Positions 12,601 to 20,929 of a DNA stretch of 64,000 nucleotides are shown here, in pieces; position 1 is the first letter of the stretch, and every line of letters starts with the position of its first letter. The stretch is taken from positions 124,001 to 188,000 of the forward strand of contig CANNZV010000872.1 in NCBI GenBank assembly GCA_947561585.1, given 5' to 3'. A program made the translations under genes and the position numbers. The notes beneath the pieces were generated by a model. That model made no database searches, was not told the DNA's origin, and saw only the letters and a program-made list of their open reading frames with translations. This stretch comes from Caprella mutica (lineage: Eukaryota > Arthropoda > Malacostraca > Amphipoda > Caprellidae).

Positions 12601-15600
12601 AAAACCTAAAGTAGGTTTATTTATCATGTATATAAAGTATAAAGCTACAATAGAACATTTTTAAACATGTCCAAACAAATTTTTAACCAAACTAGTTTAA
12701 ACATGCCCAAACATTTTATTCCGATCATAAGAAATATATCGGAACTCTCTAGTTCACATCGATGATACCTGTAGGGGACATACTAAAATAAAACTTTTCA
12801 TGTCAATTGCTACAATTTTTTATATGATATATTTTTATAATTTATATAACCGTCCAATAACTCGGAACTTACCCTAGGCAAAATGGAGAATAATCAGCTT
12901 TCAAGAACTGTAATTGATATTTAGCTAGGTACTTAATAACCAAATTCTATAAAATAATGCTAGCAAACTAGGAAAGGTCTAGTTTGTGAATACTTACAAT
13001 GACTTGCAGTGTGAGTGTTTCTGGAGTGCTGACATTAGTGTGAACATCCTGAAAAGAAAAGAGACCATTATTTATCCACACAAATTGTCGACACAAAATC
13101 ATTCCGCAAACATGTTTTAATATAATTCCAGTCTGTATTTCGTGGTAAATTCCACTGACATGTCTGTGGTATTTTTTCCCCTTTGAAAATAATATTCTGG
13201 TAAAGTCGATGGATTTTTAGCTATTTACTCCTATGTTACCATTAATTTTTGGTGGATATATTAGGAAAATGTTGGTGGATCAGCCAAATTAATGGAAGTT
13301 TATGGTGGATTTTTTCAGCTTTTTGAAAATGTCAGTGGGATTTTGTGCACCAAATACAAACTGGTAATAATATTCAATTGAAGTAATTAAACATAACCAG
13401 GGAATGATAGAGGTTTAATAGAAAAAGATTAAGGTGAAAATTGATCATGATAGACTAGTTTACATGTATTTTACTGAGAACAGAAGATAAAATAGAGAAT
13501 TTCTTAGAGAACACTTTACCAGTTCTTGGAGTCTGGTCTGCATGACTTCTCTCCAGTCTGTATTTGATGCACAAAATCCTACTGACTTTTTCAAAAAGCT
13601 GAAAAAATCCACCATAAATTTCAAGTAATTTGGCTGATCCACCAACATTTTCCCAATTTATTCACCAAAACTTAATATTACTTAATATTAACATAGGAGT
13701 AAATAGCTAAAAATCCACCAACTTTACCAGGATATTATTTTCAAAGGGGGAAAATTCAAACCGACATGTTGGTGGAATTTACAATTAATGAAATACAGAC
13801 TGGACCTCTCTGAATAATTATCAAAAAAAGTTGATAATTATCAAAGTAAAGCTATGGAGTTAACTGTCAACATTTCGAATTTACTATGTAAATATCAAAT
13901 ATGGAAAGGATTCATTAAATATCTGCATACTACATGAAAATTAATTATCCTTTCTGATGAAATTGACGGAGTATGTGCAAATGAAATTCACGCAGAATAA
14001 AAAGCAAAATATGTAACAGAGAGATTGATCCAAGAGAAAACAGTAGATTTTGTGGCATGGAAATGAGCCAATTTAGATTGAAGATGGAAATTCGTTAATT
14101 CATGTTAATAACATTAGGTGAAAATAATAATAATGTTAATAACATTTAAACATTAGACACTGATAAAACATTAAAACATAGACTTATATACCTAGGGATA
14201 AATAAATTTACCTAGGCCTAAAATAATAGAGTTTGCAGAATAATGAGAAAATGGGCCAGATAATAAAGCATGTGTAAAGTCGCCGTTTTGATGGATCTAC
14301 GAGAGGAGCACGGTTTGGCTGTATGTACAAGGAGGAGATGAGAACTATGGTCATACCGGTAAATTGCGGCCCACTAACTGCGGCCTCTAACAACCCATCT
14401 TTTTAAGTGTGGCAGGGAAGTCGCCAGTTTAGTGAAAAAATGGAGCCAGGTCCGAGGTCGCCACATCTAAGATACTAAGCGAAATTTGACTTTCTAATGA
14501 AGATTTTACACTTGGAAACATCATTATGCTTCATTTCTGATGCATGTGCATCTCTCGAGATTAATTTAGGATTGATTTACTTGTTATTTACATATTTTTC
14601 AACTTATTTAACCTCTCAAAAGTCGTCAATATACTGTCGACTTTGTCCATACCTTAAAACATGGTTAACAACAGAAATGTCATAGTTAGCTTCAAAACAC
14701 TCGTTAAAAACATAAAGTAATAAATTGATAGCTATGCAAGTTGCAACATTTCAATGTTATTTCGGTTCAGAATGTTTTAGACTCTCCTGAGAGGGCCGCA
14801 ATCAAAAATTAAAGGGGCACAATATACAGGCGGCTGCCTGACCCTACAAGGAAGGAGAAGGGAAATGTGGTTGGCGACAGGAGAAGGGACAGGGACGAGG
14901 ACCCAGTCTGTATTTGGTGCACAAAATTCCACTGACTTTTTCAAAAAGCTGAAAAAATCCACCATAAATTTCCAGTTATTTGGCTGATCCATCCAGTCTG
15001 CAGAAACTGGTAAAGTGTTCGTAGAGATCTCTTATTTTGTTCATAGCAAAATTAATGTAAATATAGGGATTAATTCAAAAGTGTTCGTAGCAAAATTAAT
15101 GTAAATATAGGAATTAATTCAAAATTGTTCGGAGAGAATATCCCAAATATCTCACATATTCTGCAGACTGGTGATCCATCAACATTTTGCTCATTTTTCG
15201 ACCGAAAATTAATGGTAACATAGGAATAAGTAGTCAAAAATCCACCGACTTTGCCAGAATATTATTTTCAAAGGGAAAAAATTCCACCGACAAGTCGGTG
15301 GAATTTACCACAAAATACAGACTGGACGAGGACCAGACTGTAATTCATGGGAAATTCCACTGACTAGTCTGTGGAATTTTTCTGCATTGAAAATAATATT
15401 CTGGCAAAGTAGGAGGATTTTTAGCTATTTATTCCTATATTACCATTAATTTTGGGGGGAAAAATGTTGGTGGATCAGCCAAATTAATGGCAGATTTTTT
15501 CAGCCTTTTCAAAAAGTCAGTGGAATTTTGTGCACCAAATACAGACAATATGTGTGGAGAGACTAGAGAGAGGACAGGGTCACAGGAGGAGGATTTTTTC

Positions 15601-16378
15601 ACTTTGTGTTGGATTCTGGAGAGCTCAGAGGAGGGGCCATGTTTCAGAGGGCCAGAGGCAGGAAAATTGTAAGCCAATTTTTGAGCCAAAATTTCTAAGC
15701 CAAGCCAATTTAACTATTTTTTGAAGATTTCAAGCAAAAATTAACATGGGAACTTAGGAATTAATTAAAATTTTAAGCCAATTAGACATATATACCTAGG
15801 TATCTGAGATTTGACCTTGTGAAATCAGAAATTTGAGCCAATTAATTGGCTTTAACTGACATACTCTGTAACAAATAGGAGGGGGGCTTTGGAGTTCAGG
15901 TCCGTTGGAGTTGCAGAGACTGGAGGAGAGACAGACTGTTGTTGGGGATTTTTATTTGGAGAGGAGAGAATAACAAAGAAAAGCGAAATTTTGATGAAAA
16001 TGTGGAGGAAGAGAAGAGTGATAGGTAGAAAGAAGAGAAGAATGAAGTGGATGAAGATGTGCAAGAAGACTGGGGATGAGGAAGCAGATGATAAGGCGCA
16101 TTCGAAGCTGACATCTGACAATTGAAATCTTAAAATAAATACATGAGATATAGTACCTACCTAGGTGTAGGTACCTATTACCAAGGTAGGTACGCCTTCT
16201 TGTCAGCGTAAATAAATATTGAAAGAGGAAATTAAGGATGGTTTGCACAGAAAACACTCAGTCTGGCATTGAATAGGTACCTAATTACCTAGGCTATAGG
16301 TATCATGTAATTTAACATAGATAAGATTATAAATAGAGGACTTACACGTATGAATCCAGTAGAGAGTTTAATATCCAT
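520..16378 (-). CDS. RPA1: Replication protein A 70 kDa DNA-binding subunit, complete 15-exon gene
   Basis: This is the large subunit of the RPA heterotrimer, which binds single-stranded DNA in replication, repair and recombination in the nucleus. Coding exons in transcript order: 16346-16378, 12998-13048, 11728-11913, 10318-10453, 9005-9146, 8125-8287, 7805-7909, 6252-6348, 5300-5412, 4692-4826, 3337-3442, 2545-2734, 2067-2169, 1254-1400, 520-624. All introns are GT-AG and all phases join, giving 1,812 nt (603 residues plus TAA); human RPA1 has 616. Domains: DBD-F about 1-110, linker about 125-170, DBD-A about 170-290 (base-stacking Trp at 199), DBD-B about 300-400 (Trp 348, Phe 373), DBD-C about 430-600 with a zinc ribbon at Cys 468, 473, 487 and 490. 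From residue 184 on, key residues keep a constant offset of 13 from human, so I see no indels there. The only weak point is the 11-codon first exon, found 3.3 kb upstream. Confidence 0.96.
1065..1239. mobile_element. Palindromic MITE family 1, copy in RPA1 intron 14
   Basis: A 175-bp foldback element flanked by TA on both sides. Terminal inverted repeats of about 35 bp start gggttgtgacaatatgc. The middle has gaatggttctacacc. TA duplication and short size point to a Tc1/mariner-like non-autonomous element. Confidence 0.85.
1254..1400 (-). CDS. RPA1: RPA1 exon 14 (DBD-C)
   Basis: Forty-nine codons; the end [13 protein letters not shown] matches human FIFRVRVKVETYN. The donor GTGAGT lies 14 bp from the edge of a palindromic MITE in the intron. 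Confidence 0.96.
1481..1600. repeat. Six-unit 20-bp minisatellite in RPA1 intron 13
   Basis: Exactly six units of ttcatacacaccgaggcatg; one unit has cctagg for ccgagg. Near identity means recent expansion. Confidence 0.95.
1915..2045. repeat. Dispersed repeat (RPA1 intron 13; relatives at about 3630 and 9330)
   Basis: Shares agggctgtacag..., atctgccgata and atggccgatata with 9330-9430 and, more weakly, with 3630-3700. No coding potential. Probably an old transposon remnant. Confidence 0.45.
2067..2169 (-). CDS. RPA1: RPA1 exon 13 (DBD-C, second zinc cysteines)
   Basis: Starts with CEKC (Cys 487 and 490), completing the C4 zinc ribbon, and ends QWATLFQ. Confidence 0.97.
2230..2345. repeat. 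Dispersed repeat shared with 5766-5885
   Basis: Contains gaggaaaatgaagaggtgat and gaagagcataactctagc, which recur at 5766-5885 in RPA1 intron 8 in the same orientation. Confidence 0.6.
2545..2734 (-). CDS. RPA1: RPA1 exon 12 (DBD-C, first zinc cysteines)
   Basis: Holds [23 protein letters not shown] and zinc ligands Cys 468 and Cys 473. Its acceptor at 2735-2736 follows a 423-nt stretch with no AG on the transcribed strand. Confidence 0.97.
2745..3115. repeat. About 19-bp minisatellite abutting the RPA1 exon 12 acceptor
   Basis: About 19 tandem units of ggatacagtgagtgataag, grading into ggatgcaatgagagatagt. Read on the gene's strand it is pyrimidine-rich, repeats CTCACTGTATCC and lacks any AG. 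Open frames across it are repeat shadows. Confidence 0.93.
3337..3442 (-). CDS. RPA1: RPA1 exon 11 (DBD-B to DBD-C)
   Basis: [14 protein letters not shown] matches human NPDIPEAYKLRGWF. Thirty-five codons plus 1 nt. Confidence 0.96.
3960..4490. repeat. Dispersed repeat copy (pair with 59560-60310)
   Basis: In RPA1 intron 10. Shares aaaatccatccatagcttaa, ctcactcagta(c/t)aggtgagt and acatgtctcgaaat with 59560-60310 at high identity. The inner part (about 4190-4370) is a foldback with ggtatcatggatacc at its centre, so this looks like a DNA transposon inside a larger repeat. Confidence 0.7.
4692..4826 (-). CDS. RPA1: RPA1 exon 10 (DBD-B core)
   Basis: Forty-five codons with TMWGD (stacking Trp 348) and [12 protein letters not shown] (stacking Phe 373), the most diagnostic block of RPA1. 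Phase 0/0. Confidence 0.97.
4897..4985. repeat. End fragment of the GGTAA..TTATCGGTCAG foldback family
   Basis: agggtaaggtaggaattatc and ggtcagattcacattttcgg match the terminus of the complete element at 12166-12372. Only one end is present. Confidence 0.5.
5065..5234. mobile_element. Palindromic MITE family 1, diverged copy in RPA1 intron 9
   Basis: A 170-bp inverted repeat with ends gggctgggacaatgtgctct and the same gaatggttctacacc core as the copy at 1065-1239. TA follows the right end. Confidence 0.8.
5300..5412 (-). CDS. RPA1: RPA1 exon 9 (DBD-B)
   Basis: Thirty-seven full codons, with [13 protein letters not shown] aligning to human VAKRNIYLMDTSGK. Acceptor TCCACAG, donor GTGTGAG. Confidence 0.95.
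5766..5885. repeat. Dispersed repeat shared with 2230-2345
   Basis: Second copy of the gaggaaaatgaagaggtgat repeat, in RPA1 intron 8. Confidence 0.6.
5925..6171. mobile_element. Palindromic MITE family 2 in RPA1 intron 8
   Basis: A 247-bp foldback flanked by TA (5923-5924 and 6172-6173). Ends begin gggtaatgaacc(a/g)(a/g)tt(a/g)cc; long arms include gaatggaatatttcgaatt and its complement. Tc1/mariner-like, non-autonomous. Confidence 0.87.
6252..6348 (-). CDS. RPA1: RPA1 exon 8 (DBD-A/B junction)
   Basis: Thirty-two codons plus 1 nt; the end matches human LENKSKDSLVDIIG. Acceptor CCTCTAG, donor GTGAGC. Confidence 0.94.
6700..6910. repeat. Dispersed repeat shared with 15665-15880
   Basis: In RPA1 intron 7. 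Shares aaaattaacatgggaac, gagccaagccaat and aactg(c/a)catactctg with 15665-15880. Origin unknown. Confidence 0.6.
6950..7640. repeat. Direct duplication in RPA1 intron 7
   Basis: Two copies (about 6960-7160 and 7420-7640) share tttctgacatttctagt-like, ccttacttttccaacac-like and gtaccacatatggcacatga-like sequence. The space between holds AT-rich unique DNA. No gene is seen. Confidence 0.6.
7805..7909 (-). CDS. RPA1: RPA1 exon 7 (end of DBD-A)
   Basis: Thirty-five codons, VNSVFYI through NDYEMTFN, matching human KVYYFS...[11 protein letters not shown]. Phase 0/0. Confidence 0.96.
8125..8287 (-). CDS. RPA1: RPA1 exon 6 (DBD-A)
   Basis: WTICARVT, then IRTWS and [16 protein letters not shown]: the first ssDNA-binding OB fold. 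The TWS tryptophan is the base-stacking residue 199 of the prediction. Confidence 0.97.
8335..8410. repeat. Short dispersed repeat (relatives at 5555-5620 and 59075-59140)
   Basis: A block like ac(g/a)t(c/t)tgcttc, then gacgtcaa(c/t)agga and acaaggga(g/c)t, is found in introns 5 and 8 of RPA1 and again at about 59075. Confidence 0.5.
9005..9146 (-). CDS. RPA1: RPA1 exon 5 (linker, start of DBD-A), two possible acceptors
   Basis: Ser/Pro-rich linker, then [10 protein letters not shown], the conserved lead-in to DBD-A. Two acceptors keep the frame: after ACAAG (exon to 9146) or, 15 nt further in, after the better tract CTCTCCCCTAG (exon to 9131). They differ by five residues; I list the longer form. 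Confidence 0.9.
9330..9660. repeat. Dispersed repeat with taatctgccgatact motif
   Basis: In RPA1 intron 4. Relative of 1915-2045. The preceding 60 bp is a run of (aat/att)n. Nothing coding. Confidence 0.4.
10007..10187. repeat. Imperfect foldback in RPA1 intron 4
   Basis: Left arm gagtaagaaaattatcctct and tatagtgaacaaattg; right arm caattgttcactatacaggatag and ttctcttactta. About 180 bp, probably a MITE, but no clear target duplication. Confidence 0.55.
10318..10453 (-). CDS. RPA1: RPA1 exon 4 (end of DBD-F and linker)
   Basis: Forty-five codons plus 1 nt. LDLEVLKKG matches human MELEVLKSA; then a Gly/Ala/Pro/Ser-rich linker begins. Donor GTGAGT. Confidence 0.94.
10732..11446. mobile_element. 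Non-autonomous hAT-like transposon in RPA1 intron 3
   Basis: Terminal inverted repeats caggggtgggca / tgcccacccctg, the classic hAT end. Flanking 8-mers gtgcaaga and gtccaaga match at 7 of 8 positions, as expected of an 8-bp target duplication. The 715-bp interior has no transposase frame. Confidence 0.88.
11728..11913 (-). CDS. RPA1: RPA1 exon 3 (DBD-F core)
   Basis: Sixty-two codons with RSRLLISDG, the signature strand of the RPA70 N-terminal OB fold that binds partner proteins, and a following helix like human LATQL. Acceptor TTTTCAG, donor GTGAGA, phase 0/0. Confidence 0.95.
12166..12372. mobile_element. Palindromic MITE family 3 in RPA1 intron 2
   Basis: A 207-bp near-perfect foldback, TA on both sides. 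Ends gggtaaattacgaattatcg; the centre is atgatacctgcaggtatcat. Diverged relatives or ends lie at about 4190, 4900, 10510, 12730-12880, 18110, 59760 and 60860. Confidence 0.87.
12998..13048 (-). CDS. RPA1: RPA1 exon 2
   Basis: Seventeen codons ending TLTLQVI, matching human PILQVI in DBD-F. Acceptor ..TTTTCAG, donor GTAAGT, both phase 0. Confidence 0.9.
13128..13364. mobile_element. Family 4 MITE (CCAGTCTGTATTT ends), RPA1 intron 1
   Basis: 237 bp between ccagtctgtattt and aaatacaaactgg. Inside are two short self-complementary blocks (aattccactgacatgtctgtgg). Other copies in this intron carry 8-bp target duplications, so it is hAT-like. Confidence 0.78.
13553..13803. mobile_element. Family 4 MITE, inverted copy
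   Basis: 251 bp, opposite orientation to the copy at 13128. Flanking 8-mers acttctct and acctctct match at 7 of 8. Confidence 0.8.
14903..15324. mobile_element. Family 4 MITE split by a nested insertion
   Basis: Same element as at 13553, with an exact 8-bp duplication acgaggac before and after. It is interrupted at 14993-15171 by another transposon. Confidence 0.85.
14993..15171. mobile_element. Nested 179-bp hAT-like MITE
   Basis: Ends ccagtctgcag / ctgcagactgg, with the exact 8-bp duplication tgatccat on both sides (14985-14992 and 15172-15179). Removing one copy and the insert restores the host element's continuity. Confidence 0.88.
15332..15546. mobile_element. Family 4 MITE, fourth copy
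   Basis: Starts ccagactgtaattcatgg and ends gtgcaccaaatacagac; directly abuts the duplication of the preceding copy. Diverged. Confidence 0.7.
15665..15880. repeat. Dispersed repeat shared with 6700-6910
   Basis: Second copy, in RPA1 intron 1. The following 250 bp is purine-rich with chance open frames on both strands and no family match. Confidence 0.6.
16346..16378 (-). CDS. RPA1: RPA1 exon 1 (start codon)
   Basis: ATG plus ten codons, [11 protein letters not shown], followed by the donor GTAAGT in phase 0. The LSTG..I part matches the first strand of the RPA1 N-terminal domain (LSEGAI in human). It joins in frame to exon 2. The joined N-terminus is a few residues shorter than in human, so a missed micro-exon or another start is possible. 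Confidence 0.75.
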
Positions 16379-16408
16379 GTTTACACACTTGTAAGTAATC
16401 TTTAAATA

Positions 16409-16450
16409 AACTGAATATTTAGCAAATTATTCCAAATTAGATATATATAT
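16409..16450 (-). promoter_or_regulatory. RPA1: Likely RPA1 core promoter (TATA plus initiator)
   Basis: On the minus strand a run of TATATATAT (16441-16450) is followed about 33 nt later by TTCAGTTT (16409-16414), an initiator-like motif. This would give a 5' UTR of about 34 nt before the ATG at 16378. The motifs are seen; their use is inferred. Confidence 0.5.
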
Positions 16451-17320
16451 TTACACCATGTAATGAAAGGTTTACGCGCGTTTGTTTGCAAGATTCAACA
16501 GGATTGACAGCGATTTGGCGCCTGTATTTTACCCTAAACGCTAGAACAAAATTACCCTGAAATTAGTATTTATATCTCATTATTACGTCACTATCTTCAA
16601 TGTATCCTCAGAATCTATTGAATCAATTCACAGTTACTCATTTAAAAAAATATAGATTGGTAACAATAAGAAGTCATTATATTTTGCTTCAAAACCTTAA
16701 CTCGAGGTGTTTATTAAAATATAGGTTGAATTTAATAAAACTATTAAATCATAGTCCATAAAGATAAGAATATTTAGAGATGAAAAGTAAATAAAAAAAT
16801 TCAGGTAGCTAGTAGGATATCATTGCCTTAATATTGAGCCAATTATCTTATCCCGGAAAATTATTGAAACATCATTGATTTCGCTAGATCACTTTTCAAT
16901 AATACGGAATAAAACATAATAATTTTTTCGTTAAAAAGATTTACTAAGCATTGTTGCAATAACTTTATAATTAACATGTATATATTTTAACATAAAATGC
17001 CTCAACATTATGGCAATAATTTATAATTAACATGTTTATTTTTAACATAAAATGCCGCAACATTAGGGCAATAATTTTATAATTAAAATTATTTTTGAAG
17101 AAAATACCTCAATATTGATGTAATAGCAATACATATGTTTTTTTTCAAAAATTACTGCTATTTTGCGACAATAACTGTAGGTATAATTATTAATAGACAT
17201 GTATAATTGTATGTGTTAACGGGATCTGCTCAATAATACAATAATAGTTAACATTATAATTATCATGTTTTTAAAAAGATCTGCTTTATATTGGGGTAAT
17301 TTATAAGTGAATAATAACTA

Positions 17321-17492
17321 TGGTTGTAACAATATGCTTTTAAAATCATAGATCTTAAGAATATCACAGACGAAATGAAATGGTATCGACTACTATATAC
17401 CGCTGGTGCAGAACCATTCAATACTCTTTAATTCTCTCCGTCTATAATATTTTTAGAATCTTTATGATTTTAAAGGCATATTGTCACAACAT
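17321..17492. mobile_element. Palindromic MITE family 1, inverted copy
   Basis: 172 bp flanked by TA (17319-17320, 17493-17494). Core reads gcagaaccattcaatactc, the reverse of the copy at 1065. Confidence 0.85.
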
Positions 17493-18109
17493 TAGTATAA
17501 TAACTATAGCTAATTGTTACAAAATTACCAAAAACAGCAAAATATATTTTAGATGTCGAAATATAATTTCATTCTTCTCCCAAAATAAGAATTTTATAAT
17601 TTGTTGATTAAAATTTTTACATATCAATTAATTATTCCTTTTTTTAATCAAATCAGCACCACGTAAATTCATATGTATGTCACAGTGGAAATTTGAACTG
17701 AAATAATTGAATTGCTTTTCATTTTATTACACCAAGGAATATCTTAACTCTATTATTTCACACTCATTTTAAAGCATTTTTATAATTACACCAAGATATC
17801 GTCACTTTTTTGCTTAGGATAAACACATGTGTATATAAACAATATTTAACATTTAGTTTAATTATATATTGTTGTCTCACACGATCGTAATGTGTCACTC
17901 TCCGATAACTCGAAAGTTAGCCTATACCTAATTACCACATTAACAATGGAATGTTCAATCCGTTCATTTACAGCAATCTAATTAATTATCTCTGTCGTGT
18001 AATAGCATTTTATGTAGTACAACTTCGTCAAACTCCTTCAAATGATGTGTAGTTAGTTACCTGCTAAACAAAAACAATCAACTTCATGTGAAGAACATTG
18101 ACGAAATTA

Positions 18110-18227
18110 GGGTAAATTACGAGTTATTGGACACTGACACATTGTCGATTGTGAGAGAAAAGAAATTTTAAATAAAAAAAATCTTTGATCGAAAATGTGA
18201 AACTGTCCGATAATTCGTAAATGATTC
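18110..18227. mobile_element. Palindromic MITE family 3, short copy
   Basis: Starts gggtaaattacgagttattg after TA and ends gtccgataattcgtaaatga; internally deleted relative to 12166-12372. Confidence 0.65.
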
Positions 18228-18395
18228 CTCATAAAATTCATCATATATTTGTATATATACATTGTATGTAGAATATATAGATTTGTGATATTAAAATATA
18301 TAAATACAATTTATTTGGTTATTTCATATCTATATTTTAATAGTTTTTTTAATTAATCATAGAAGCATTTATTGATTTAATTATTTGCCGTGCGT

Positions 18396-18509
18396 GAATT
18401 AAAGAGTATTGAATGGTTCTACACCAGCGGTATATAGTATTCGATACCATTTCATTTCGTCTGTGATATTCTTAAGATCTATGATTTTAAACGCATATTG
18501 TCACAACCC
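18396..18509. mobile_element. Palindromic MITE family 1, left-truncated copy
   Basis: Begins within the element at gaattaaagagtattgaatg and keeps the right end attgtcacaaccc followed by TA. Confidence 0.8.
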
Positions 18510-19149
18510 TATAGTTATTAGTTATTATAGAGGATAAGAATTATGTAGATTATAATTTATATTGATTATTTGTGTTTATATGATATATGCTCCTAGGTAG
18601 TTTTAAAATTCTAAATCGATGTTTATAAAGGTTTTAATAATTTTAATAAATAATGGAAACATAATTTTTTTTATGAAAAATTATTAATAAAAATTCTTGG
18701 GCTTATTTAGAATCTTTTTAAAAATTCAATGGAAAACTACACGGTAGAGTGAAGTCAGACTACCTACCACATGTGAAATATTTACCGGGTTAATTTTTTT
18801 TGGCTAATTATAAAAAACATCAAAATTTATTATTTATTTATTGCGTTTATTTTGCAAACCACAAAAAATAGGTTCAGTATATATATATTTATGTTTTTAA
18901 AGTGTTTAATACTCTGTGAAACAATTGTACGCAACACTAACCTGACGCAGAAGAAAAAGATTGTACACTCTTTGTTTTGATTTCCAATTTGATTTATTTA
19001 AACAAACAAAGCAAGTTCCACCTACATTTAAGCATTAAATGATTTCATGAAGTATGTCAACTAATATATAAAAAGTTCTCTACTATTTTATACCTTAACA
19101 CAAATATTTAATTTTTAATTGATTATATCCTAGCTTACATTCAAAACAA

Positions 19150-19569
19150 ATGGTGTCCATTCTTTTTCTTCTGACTGAAAATTAGCAAGTCGGAAGTAAC
19201 ACAGCTATTGTAGAGTTTTGATTATAGAAATCTTAAAAAAAAAACATACAGAATTAAACAAATGCTTTCAAATTTCATGAAGTTTGCAGAAAAATGATAA
19301 AAAGCATTAGCCGCATTTATTAAAACAATGTGTAAATTTTTTAATGTGTAACTACATTAAAGGTCCTCTCAATTTTTATTTATTGTTTCAATCAATGCAG
19401 CTATTGCTTCTCATCATTTTGTTGAAAAACTCTGTGAAATTTGAGAGCATATATTCATTTTTTATTTGTTTTTAAAGATTGTCATAAATTCATAATCAAT
19501 ACACTGTGATAGCCCTTTTACTTCCGATTTGCTAATTTTGAGTCTAAAGAAAAAGAATGAACGCCAATA
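19150..19569. mobile_element. Foldback element with about 50-bp inverted ends
   Basis: Left arm tggtgtccattctttttctt ... attagcaagtcggaagtaa; right arm is its near complement (ttacttccgatttgctaat ... aagaatgaacgcca). About 420 bp, no frame. Superfamily unclear. Confidence 0.7.
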
Positions 19570-19904
19570 GCTTTGAACTTTTATAGCTAGGTAGTAAAAA
19601 CTTATTATATATTCTCATATAAATGTTAGATAACTATTAACAGCTTAATTAAAGGTTTGAAATTTGATAGCATGTATATATTTGATAGCAATGAAACACA
19701 GGTTATTAGTGCAGAATTTATTCAATCAAATTAAATTTTTGGTGAGTCCTATCCTAGGAAAACAATTTATGAAATAATTGATTATAAGTATGATATTTTG
19801 AAAAAGTAATAAGAGAAAACTTTATCCAAAAGTTATTTATACTTGTTTCCAAAATCCTCCATTTTATCATTTACTAAATATTGAAGTCTGTTATGATTAT
19901 TGTT

Positions 19905-20150
19905 CTAATTAGTTTTTTTCTTGTAGAAGCAGCCATGGTTTCTAAAACAATATCTCTGCCTTGTCTCCAGACTGTCAGCTTCCTCGGCTCTGTCCTCCAT
20001 CATGTTTTCGTTATTTTCCAGACTCTTGACGAACATACCAGCGTCAGCACGAACTTGGTCTTCAGAGTTAGCTGCTGAGTCACCGACAGCGAAGTCCGTG
20101 AAGCAGAAAATAGCCAAAGTGATGATTAGGAAGGAGATTGTTAACTTCAT
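19905..20150 (-). CDS. Small secreted cysteine peptide precursor, copy 1
   Basis: 81 residues in one exon; the start ATG sits in a strong Kozak context (CCACCATGA). Residues 1-23 are a signal peptide (MKLT, then a hydrophobic core, likely cut after AVG). Residues 24-64 form an acidic pro-part ending ETR. Residues 65-81, QRYCFRNHGCFYKKKTN, are basic with two cysteines (68, 74), so one disulfide ring is expected after cleavage at Arg 64; Gln 65 could cyclise. An acidic pro-part with a cationic hairpin resembles antimicrobial precursors (thanatin has YC..C plus a basic tail). The C-F after the ring also recalls allatostatin-C-like neuropeptides, and a venom peptide is possible. A conserved AATAAA lies at 19717-19722. 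Function unknown. Copies 1-3 encode nearly the same protein. Confidence 0.82.
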   Translation of the reverse strand: MKLTISFLIITLAIFCFTDFAVGDSAANSEDQVRADAGMFVKSLENNENMMEDRAEEADSLETRQRYCFRNHGCFYKKKTN

Positions 20151-20200
20151 GGTGGAGAGAAGTGGGAGAGTTGTTAGTCTATTGTAGAAGTTCTGAAGCT

Positions 20201-20236
20201 ACTGATTTCAACCCTACAAATCTGGGTAATATATAC
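20201..20236 (-). promoter_or_regulatory. Core promoter of peptide gene copy 1
   Basis: Minus-strand GGTATATATTACC (20226-20238) and an initiator ATCAGT (A at 20203) 32 nt downstream. Predicted 5' UTR 53 nt. The same block precedes all five copies. Confidence 0.72.
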
Positions 20237-20804
20237 CGGAGAGAGTTATAAGTCATGTACAAAACAAATGAAAAGTGTTCTTATTTGTCAAACATAGTTT
20301 GTCAATTCCCTATATATTTACCTTAGGGCTTAGAGTTATTAGTCTTACAAATTTCTGCATCTATATTTTTTTCTTGTGTTAAGTTCACTAAAATAATTAC
20401 ATATTACAGAACAAATCACAAATTCAGTTACTTTCAGAGAATGATTTCGATATTGCATTTTGCAAAGAAAACAATAGTCCATTAAATTTAAAACATTGCT
20501 GTTCTACCTCAGTTTATCGAAGAAATATTCCCATGTGTTATTCGTACGGGGATAAAAATGAGGTTCATTAACATATGTATAGTTGACATTTCACTTAATA
20601 TTGAAGTATTTAAATTCTATATTTGAATACCTAATATCTAACTGCATTTATTGCTGTAAAGTTTACTGGAATTTGTCTTGAAATAAAAAAGTTAGAAGTT
20701 ATTATTAGACGATTTATGAGGTCATTTTTTTACGTATGTGGCTCAGTGTTTGTCATTTTGAGAGGTTGTGTGGTGTTTTTGCTCGTCTCTTTGGAGCAAA
20801 GCGT

Positions 20805-20920
20805 ACACGGAAAACTGCCAGGCAAAAAACAGCTAAAGCTGAAAAATGCTTAAGCGGAAAACTGTCAAAGCGGAAAATTGTCAAAAGGGAAATCTGTCAA
20901 AGGGAAATCTGTCAGTCACT
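20805..20920. repeat. GGAAAACTGCC minisatellite, unit 1
   Basis: Irregular 14-17 bp units like gcggaaaactgccaggc/aaa, starting after the conserved lead ggagcaaagcgtacacgg. Present in every array unit with different copy numbers. Open frames rich in Lys/Gly/Leu across it are shadows. Confidence 0.85.
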
Positions 20921-20929
20921 TCTGGCAAT

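Larger units (their letters stand above)
16451..19149. other. Gene-free AT-rich stretch
   Basis: No credible gene. It holds a degenerate tandem repeat of about 60-70 bp (16915-17310, words ttataattaacatgt, aacataaaatgcc, gcaacatta), two family 1 MITEs and one family 3 MITE; the rest is AT-rich. Confidence 0.7.

Noticed and set aside
15852..16125. Overlapping frames on both strands in RPA1 intron 1
   Set aside because: Low-complexity purine-rich DNA; frames on both strands at once and no family match.
19881..20078. 65-codon plus-strand frame with a hydrophobic start, antisense to peptide gene 1 and kept in copies 2 and 3
   Set aside because: Its conservation is explained by the gene on the other strand; Kozak context, TATA box, initiator and poly(A) signal all belong to the minus strand, and the frame is lost in copies 4-5.
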